A stretch of DNA of 9,469 nt from Peptococcaceae bacterium (GTDB taxonomy: Bacteria > Bacillota > Dehalobacteriia > UBA4068 > UBA4997). Below are positions 6,271-9,469 of the stretch, piece after piece. The stretch spans positions 1 to 9,469 of the forward strand of contig JAHZFN010000094.1 in assembly GCA_019421315.1 (NCBI GenBank), given 5' to 3'. Each line of letters starts with the position of its first letter. Positions within the stretch are counted from its first letter, which is position 1. The translations under genes and the position numbers were made by a program. The notes under the pieces are model-generated. The model saw only the letters and a program-made list of their open reading frames with translations. It was not told where the DNA came from and searched no databases.

Positions 6271-7444
6271 TTAATCTCTTTCAACGATTGTTGCGCAGCC
6301 CATGCCGCCGCCGATGCAAAGCGTTGCCAAGCCTTTTTTGGCGTCTCGTTTCTGCATTTCATGCAGCAATGTAACAAGGATTCGGCAACCGGAAGCTCCT
6401 ACAGGATGACCGAGAGCAATGGCACCACCGTTGACATTAAGTTTTTCGGGATCGAAATGCAGTTCTTTGCCGACTGCAACAGACTGAGCCGCAAAAGCTT
6501 CGTTGGCTTCGATCAAATCAATATCGTCAATGGTTAAGCCTGTTTTTGCCAAAACTTTTTTGGTTGCGGCAACAGGACCTACACCCATGATTTTCGGGTC
6601 AACGCCGCCCAAAGCGCCTGCTACCCAGTATGCCATCGGTGTAACGCCCAATTCTTTGGCTTTTTCTTCGCTCATAACAACAATAGCTGCGGCGCCGTCA
6701 TTAATGCCGGAAGCGTTGCCTGCTGTAACAATACCGTCTTTTTTGAAAGCAGGTTTCAGTCTTGCCAAGCCTTCGGCTGTTGTGCCGGGTCTCGGACCTT
6801 CATCTGTATCTACGATAACAGTGGATTTTTTGCTTTTAACCTCCACAGGAACGATTTCATCTTTGAATTTGCCTTCTGCCATGGCTTTTTCGCATTTCTG
6901 CTGACTGTTGGCAGAGAATTCGTCCAATTCTTCACGGGTCAAGCCCCATTGTTCTGCAACGTTTTCAGCGGTAATGCCCATGTGGTAGTCGTTGATAGCA
7001 TCCCACAAACCGTCGTTTACCATGGTATCAACCAATGTGTTGTTGCCCATTCTGTAACCGAAACGAGCTTTCGGCAATGCGAAAGGCGCCAAAGACATAT
7101 TTTCCGTACCACCTGCAACAACAACGTCGGCTTCGCCAGCCATAATCAAAGCGGCAGCTGTGTTTACCGATTTCAAACCGGAACCGCAAACAATATTCAA
7201 TGTCAAAGCGGGAACTTCAACGGGAAGACCTGCTGCCAAGGATGCCTGGCGGGCAACGTTTTGTCCCAAGCCTGCCTGAATTACACAACCCATAATAACT
7301 TCGTCAACATCTTCCGCTTGCACGATTTAAAGCTTCCTTAATTACAATTGCGCCCAAATCTTTTGCGGGAACTGTGCTCAAAGCACCACCCATTTTACCG
7401 ATCGCTGTTCTGCAAGCACCTGCCAGTACAATTCTTTTTGTCAT
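6271..7444 (-). pseudogene. thl: Acetyl-CoA acetyltransferase (thiolase) with a frameshift
   Basis: Thiolase condenses two acetyl-CoA to acetoacetyl-CoA, the entry step of this pathway. The true start is the ATG at 7444, with AAGGAG about 9-10 nt upstream. It encodes MTKRIVLAGACRTAIGKMGG and continues in thiolase sequence to IKEALNRA (codon 42), then runs out of frame to a TGA at 7306-7304. The rest resumes in another frame at VQAEDVDEV (7323) and is complete to 6271. It has the acylated Cys (NIVCGSGL), NEAFAAQ, the catalytic His in GGAIALGHPVGASG and the second Cys in CIGGGMG, at reconstructed positions 89, 349 and 379. Restoring 8 bp gives 393 residues, against 392 for clostridial ThlA. The downstream frame has a GTG with an SD-like AAGGAAG 9 nt before it, but a protein starting there lacks the first beta strand and would probably not fold. 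Either the gene is broken or the frameshift is a sequence error. Confidence 0.88.
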
Positions 7445-7464
7445 CTTAAATCGCTCCTTCCTAT

Positions 7465-7506
7465 GAGTAAGAAAACCATTATTTTTTATTTTGCTCTTTC
7501 TTACTC
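7465..7506 (-). promoter_or_regulatory. Inverted repeat in the thl 5' leader
   Basis: GAGTAAGAAA (7465-7474) and TTTCTTACTC (7497-7506) are perfect 10-bp inverted arms around an AT-rich 22-nt loop. In the thl mRNA the hairpin ends just before the SD (AGGAAGGAG), so it could influence ribosome access. As DNA it could be an operator downstream of the promoter. Confidence 0.5.
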
Positions 7507-7568
7507 TTTCAATAAATCCTTAAAACATATTATATTTAATTATATTTTATCTGTTATCTTTGTTTGAA
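7506..7568 (-). promoter_or_regulatory. Putative thl promoter and shared start-site motif
   Basis: Two TATAAT boxes lie on the minus strand at 7544-7539 and 7534-7529. The first has a TTCAAA -35 (7568-7563) at 18 nt. The second has ATAACA (7557-7552) at 17 nt. The motif TTAAGGATTTATTGAAAG (7523-7506) follows the second box by 5 nt and repeats, with one mismatch, after the bcd -10-like box. That shared placement favours the 7534-7529 box. Confidence 0.5.
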
Positions 7569-7763
7569 CTCCAAACTCTTTCTTAAAATTTAACGGTTCA
7601 TGCAGATTTGACAAAATTTTCCAAATATTAAAATTTTTAGCATTTTGCCTTCTGCATTTTTCCGTTTAAAACTTTGTTAACTTCTTTCATAGTTTTGATT
7701 ATTGCTTTAACTTTTTTCGTCTTAATTTGAACTTTGCCGTTTCGCTTGTTTTTCGTTAAATAG

Positions 7764-7792
7764 AATATACCACAAAAAAAAAGCCTTGTCAA
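7764..7792 (-). promoter_or_regulatory. Near-consensus sigma-70 type promoter upstream of thl
   Basis: On the minus strand a perfect TTGACA (7792-7787) lies 17 nt from TATATT (7769-7764). Transcription would start near 7757. It would give thl a leader of about 310 nt, or make a short separate RNA. No terminator is visible before thl. The first ~120 nt are weakly open for a lysine-rich peptide (ending KGKMQKAKC-like near 7637) without a convincing start or SD, so I do not call a gene there. Confidence 0.5.
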
Positions 7793-8121
7793 ACCTTTGC
7801 TTGCATAATTATTTATTGGTTTTTTATGCACAAAATAAACAGTGAATACAAAAAACAAAATACTAAAATTGTATTTCACACGCAACCAACGCCCACAAAC
7901 CAAGGTTTTAGCTGAAATTATAACAAAAATGATACGTGTATATAATTAAAATGCATAATTAACAACCAAAAGTACTATTTATTTTTATTAGCAGTTTTGT
8001 ATTTATATTCAGTATTTTGTTATATTTTGAATCTTGTATACCGTATTCTTTGCAGTATTTTTAAATTATTTTATTAATGCTGTACAACTCGACTGTTTTT
8101 TTCAGGTTTCAACCCATTGTT

Positions 8122-8151
8122 TTTCACAATGAATACATATTCATTGTGAAA
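8122..8151. repeat. 30-bp palindrome with perfect 14-bp arms
   Basis: TTTCACAATGAATA (8122-8135) and TATTCATTGTGAAA (8138-8151) are perfect inverse copies with only CA between them. The tiny spacer suits a dimeric regulator's operator better than an RNA hairpin. No T tract follows. It lies 240 bp upstream of the small plus-strand ORF. The half-sites resemble redox-regulator Rex halves, but in the opposite orientation. Confidence 0.8.
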
Positions 8152-8390
8152 TTTTCAGAATTTTCCATGCAATTTGGGCGTTTGTTTCGGCTTTTTGATA
8201 ATTTAACACTCCATTCAATCAACTTCAAAATATGAATTTTTTGTGTAATTTACAATGTTTTATTTTTTTAACGGTAAACATTCAAACCTCCGCCCTGATT
8301 TAATATATCAGAAATTTAAATTTTGATAAATATTTTCTGCCGACAAGACCATAATATTATTGACAACAATTTAATTTATGAGGTGATAAA

Positions 8391-8507
8391 ATGAAATATG
8401 CCGTTCTTAATTCGGCGGAGATTGAACTTCTGCAACAGCTCGAAAAGGATTTTTCCGCCAAAATCAACAAAAATGTAAATTTAGTGGCTGCAGACATCTG
8501 CCGCTGA
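8391..8507 (+). CDS. Small hypothetical protein, 38 residues
   Basis: This is the only plus-strand gene candidate. The ATG at 8391 follows GAGGTGATAAA, a typical clostridial SD and spacing. The frame ends at TGA 8505-8507, with a strong terminator starting 5 nt later. The peptide starts MKYAVLNSAEIELLQQLEKD and is soluble-looking, with an acidic, amphipathic-helix-prone first half (AEIELLQQLEKDF) and a short tail ending VAADICR. Codon use (GCC, GCG, CTG, GAG) is less AT-rich than the surrounding spacer, as expected of coding sequence. No signal peptide, membrane segment or known domain is seen, and I do not recognise the family. No good promoter is found; TTGACA at 8360-8365 has no matching -10. 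It may be a true small protein or the stump of a longer gene. Confidence 0.5.
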   Translation: MKYAVLNSAEIELLQQLEKDFSAKINKNVNLVAADICR

Positions 8508-8511
8508 CCGC

Positions 8512-8549
8512 AAAAAAAGCAATTTCGTTTAAACGGAATTGCTTTTTTT
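8512..8549. terminator. Bidirectional intrinsic terminator
   Basis: Arms AAAAAAAGCAATT (8512-8524) and AATTGCTTTTTTT (8537-8549) are perfect. The inner TCGTT/AACGG extends the stem with one G-U pair. It ends in eight T on the plus strand and in seven T on the minus strand. It therefore serves both the small plus-strand ORF and the convergent ABC transporter gene, whose stop lies 52 bp away. Confidence 0.92.
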
Positions 8550-8600
8550 TGAATTTTTTTACTTCTTAATTATATGAATACAGTTTAAGCGGCTCAATTC

Positions 8601-9469
8601 TTATTCCAACTCCAAACCGCCTGTGTAAAGCTGATAATACTTGCCGCCTTGGGCGATCAAATCCTCATGAGAACCTCTTTCGATGATATTGCCGTGTTCC
8701 AAAACCATAATAACGTTGGAGTTTTGCACTGTGGAAAGCCTGTGAGCAATAACAAAAACCGTTCTGCCCTCCATCAGCTCATCCATGCCCTTTTGCACAA
8801 TGGCTTCGGTTCTGGTATCAATGCTGGATGTAGCTTCGTCCAAAATCATTACCGGCGGATCAGCTACGGCGGCTCTGGCAATGGAAAGCAGCTGCCGCTG
8901 ACCTTGGGAAAGACCGCTGCCATCGCCCGACAAAACTGTGTTGTAGCCGTCAGGCAGCATGGTAATAAAATCGTGGGCATTCGCCTGTTTTGCCGCCTCG
9001 ATGCATTCCTCGTCGGTAGCGTTTAAGTTGCCGTAACGAATGTTATCCATAACAGTTCCCGTAAACAGATTGACATCCTGCAAAACAATGCCGAGAGAAT
9101 GGCGCAAATCCGCCTTTTTGATACGTTTAATATCAATGCCGTCATAAGTTATTTCGCCGCTTTGAATATCGTAAAACCTGTTAATCAAATTGGTGATAGT
9201 GGTTTTGCCGGCACCCGTCGCCCCGACAAAGGCAATTTTATGCCCCGGTTTGGCGTAAAGGCTTATATCATGCAAAACCTCCTTATCATCGGTGTAACCG
9301 AAATCAACATGATTAAAACGCACATCACCCGCCAATTTGCGGTATTCCGCCTTGCCGTCCTCGCCAATACGTTTCCAAGCCCACATTCCAGTGTGCTGTT
9401 CGTCGGTTTCCCGCATTACGGAATTGCCGTTTTCATCCTTAGCCATTTTAACAGAAACCAAAGAAACAG
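8601..9469 (-). CDS. ABC exporter subunit (fused permease-ATPase), C-terminal part
   Basis: The frame is open to the right edge, so this is the 3' part of a longer gene; the transmembrane domain lies outside. About 289 residues are visible. After a linker (MRETDEQHTGMWAWKRIGEDG...) comes a complete nucleotide-binding domain, LAGDVRFNHVDFGY onward. It has Walker A GATGAGKT, Q-loop IVLQD, signature LSQGQ, Walker B VMILDE with catalytic Glu, D-loop SSIDT and switch His in IAHRLS. It closes with ERGSHEDLIAQGGKYYQLYTGGLELE. The pattern is that of MdlB/MsbA/LmrA-like exporters, and the long charged linker is common in clostridial two-subunit exporters, so a partner gene may lie upstream outside the window. 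The substrate cannot be told. All motifs are intact, and the gene ends at the shared terminator. Confidence 0.93.
   Translation of the reverse strand, partial: VSLVSVKMAKDENGNSVMRETDEQHTGMWAWKRIGEDGKAEYRKLAGDVRFNHVDFGYTDDKEVLHDISLYAKPGHKIAFVGATGAGKTTITNLINRFYDIQSGEITYDGIDIKRIKKADLRHSLGIVLQDVNLFTGTVMDNIRYGNLNATDEECIEAAKQANAHDFITMLPDGYNTVLSGDGSGLSQGQRQLLSIARAAVADPPVMILDEATSSIDTRTEAIVQKGMDELMEGRTVFVIAHRLSTVQNSNVIMVLEHGNIIERGSHEDLIAQGGKYYQLYTGGLELE

Larger units (their letters stand above)
7569..8390. other. Long AT-rich non-coding stretch between thl and the small ORF
   Basis: These 822 bp contain no gene I can support. An 88-codon minus-strand frame (7637-7903) has a hydrophobic then lysine-rich composition, no SD and no family resemblance. 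Notable signals are the minus-strand promoter at 7764-7792, a plus-strand TATAAT at 7941-7946 without a good -35, and the palindrome at 8122-8151. The rest is low-complexity A/T sequence. Confidence 0.6.

Noticed and set aside
7300..7330. Programmed ribosomal frameshift in thl
   Set aside because: No slippery heptamer or downstream pseudoknot is evident, and thiolases are not known to use frameshifting; deletion or sequence error is simpler.
7637..7903. 88-codon minus-strand frame upstream of thl
   Set aside because: It has no SD, low-complexity composition and no homology that I can recognise, and a strong promoter lies inside it pointing the same way.
8122..8151. Rex redox-repressor operator
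   Set aside because: Rex sites read TTGTGAA-N-TTCACAA; here the halves are in the opposite orientation and spacing, so the match is not valid.
8225..8281. 18-codon minus-strand ORF (MFTVKKIKH...) with a GGAGG 5 nt upstream
   Set aside because: The SD is good, but the frame is very short, lysine-rich as expected from A-rich DNA, and no terminator or context supports it.
8497..8510. About 15 bp identical to the ABC-signature coding region at 181-195, suggesting a second transporter remnant
   Set aside because: The minus-strand translation around it shows no other ABC motif; a match this short can be chance between similar-composition sequences.

Overview
The window looks like chromosomal DNA from an anaerobic, butyrate-forming Firmicute (Clostridia or Negativicutes). 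The genes are of moderate GC, the gaps are very AT-rich, Shine-Dalgarno (SD) sites are strong and clostridial, and the core is a full acetyl-CoA to butyryl-CoA gene set with the bifurcating-type ETF motif. The genus cannot be fixed from the sequence. Nearly all genes are on the minus strand, so transcription runs from high to low coordinates.

In transcription order the central block is thl (thiolase, 7444-6271), crt (crotonase, 6168-5392), hbd (3-hydroxybutyryl-CoA dehydrogenase, 5241-4402), a 564-bp gap rich in palindromes, then bcd (butyryl-CoA dehydrogenase, 3837-2701), etfB (2685-1903) and etfA (1890-889), closed by a strong intrinsic terminator (796-758). Thl joins two acetyl-CoA. Hbd reduces acetoacetyl-CoA, Crt dehydrates the product to crotonyl-CoA, and Bcd-EtfAB reduces that to butyryl-CoA, probably coupled to ferredoxin reduction. 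The genes for butyryl-CoA to butyrate (but, or ptb-buk) are not here. bcd, etfB and etfA are tightly packed, and at both junctions the upstream stop codon lies inside the next gene's SD. thl-crt-hbd have 100-150 bp gaps without terminators and could be one transcript. bcd probably starts its own transcript.

The most notable point in the pathway is that thl is frameshifted near codon 42. The best reconstruction is an 8-bp loss between two GTGCA repeats. Restoring it gives a normal 393-residue thiolase.

The left edge (31-577) holds a broken ECF-type vitamin/metal transporter gene: half an ATPase joined in frame to the tail of the EcfT membrane subunit. A small foldable element of unknown class precedes it. 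The right side is about 1.1 kb with no convincing large gene (7445-8600). It holds promoter candidates, a 30-bp palindrome, and a 38-codon plus-strand ORF. A bidirectional terminator there is shared with the convergent, window-truncated gene for an ABC exporter subunit (8601 to the edge).

I see no clearly new biological system. The points worth checking are the thl frameshift, the transporter chimera, an 18-nt motif shared by the thl and bcd start regions, the palindrome cluster between hbd and bcd, and the small plus-strand ORF.
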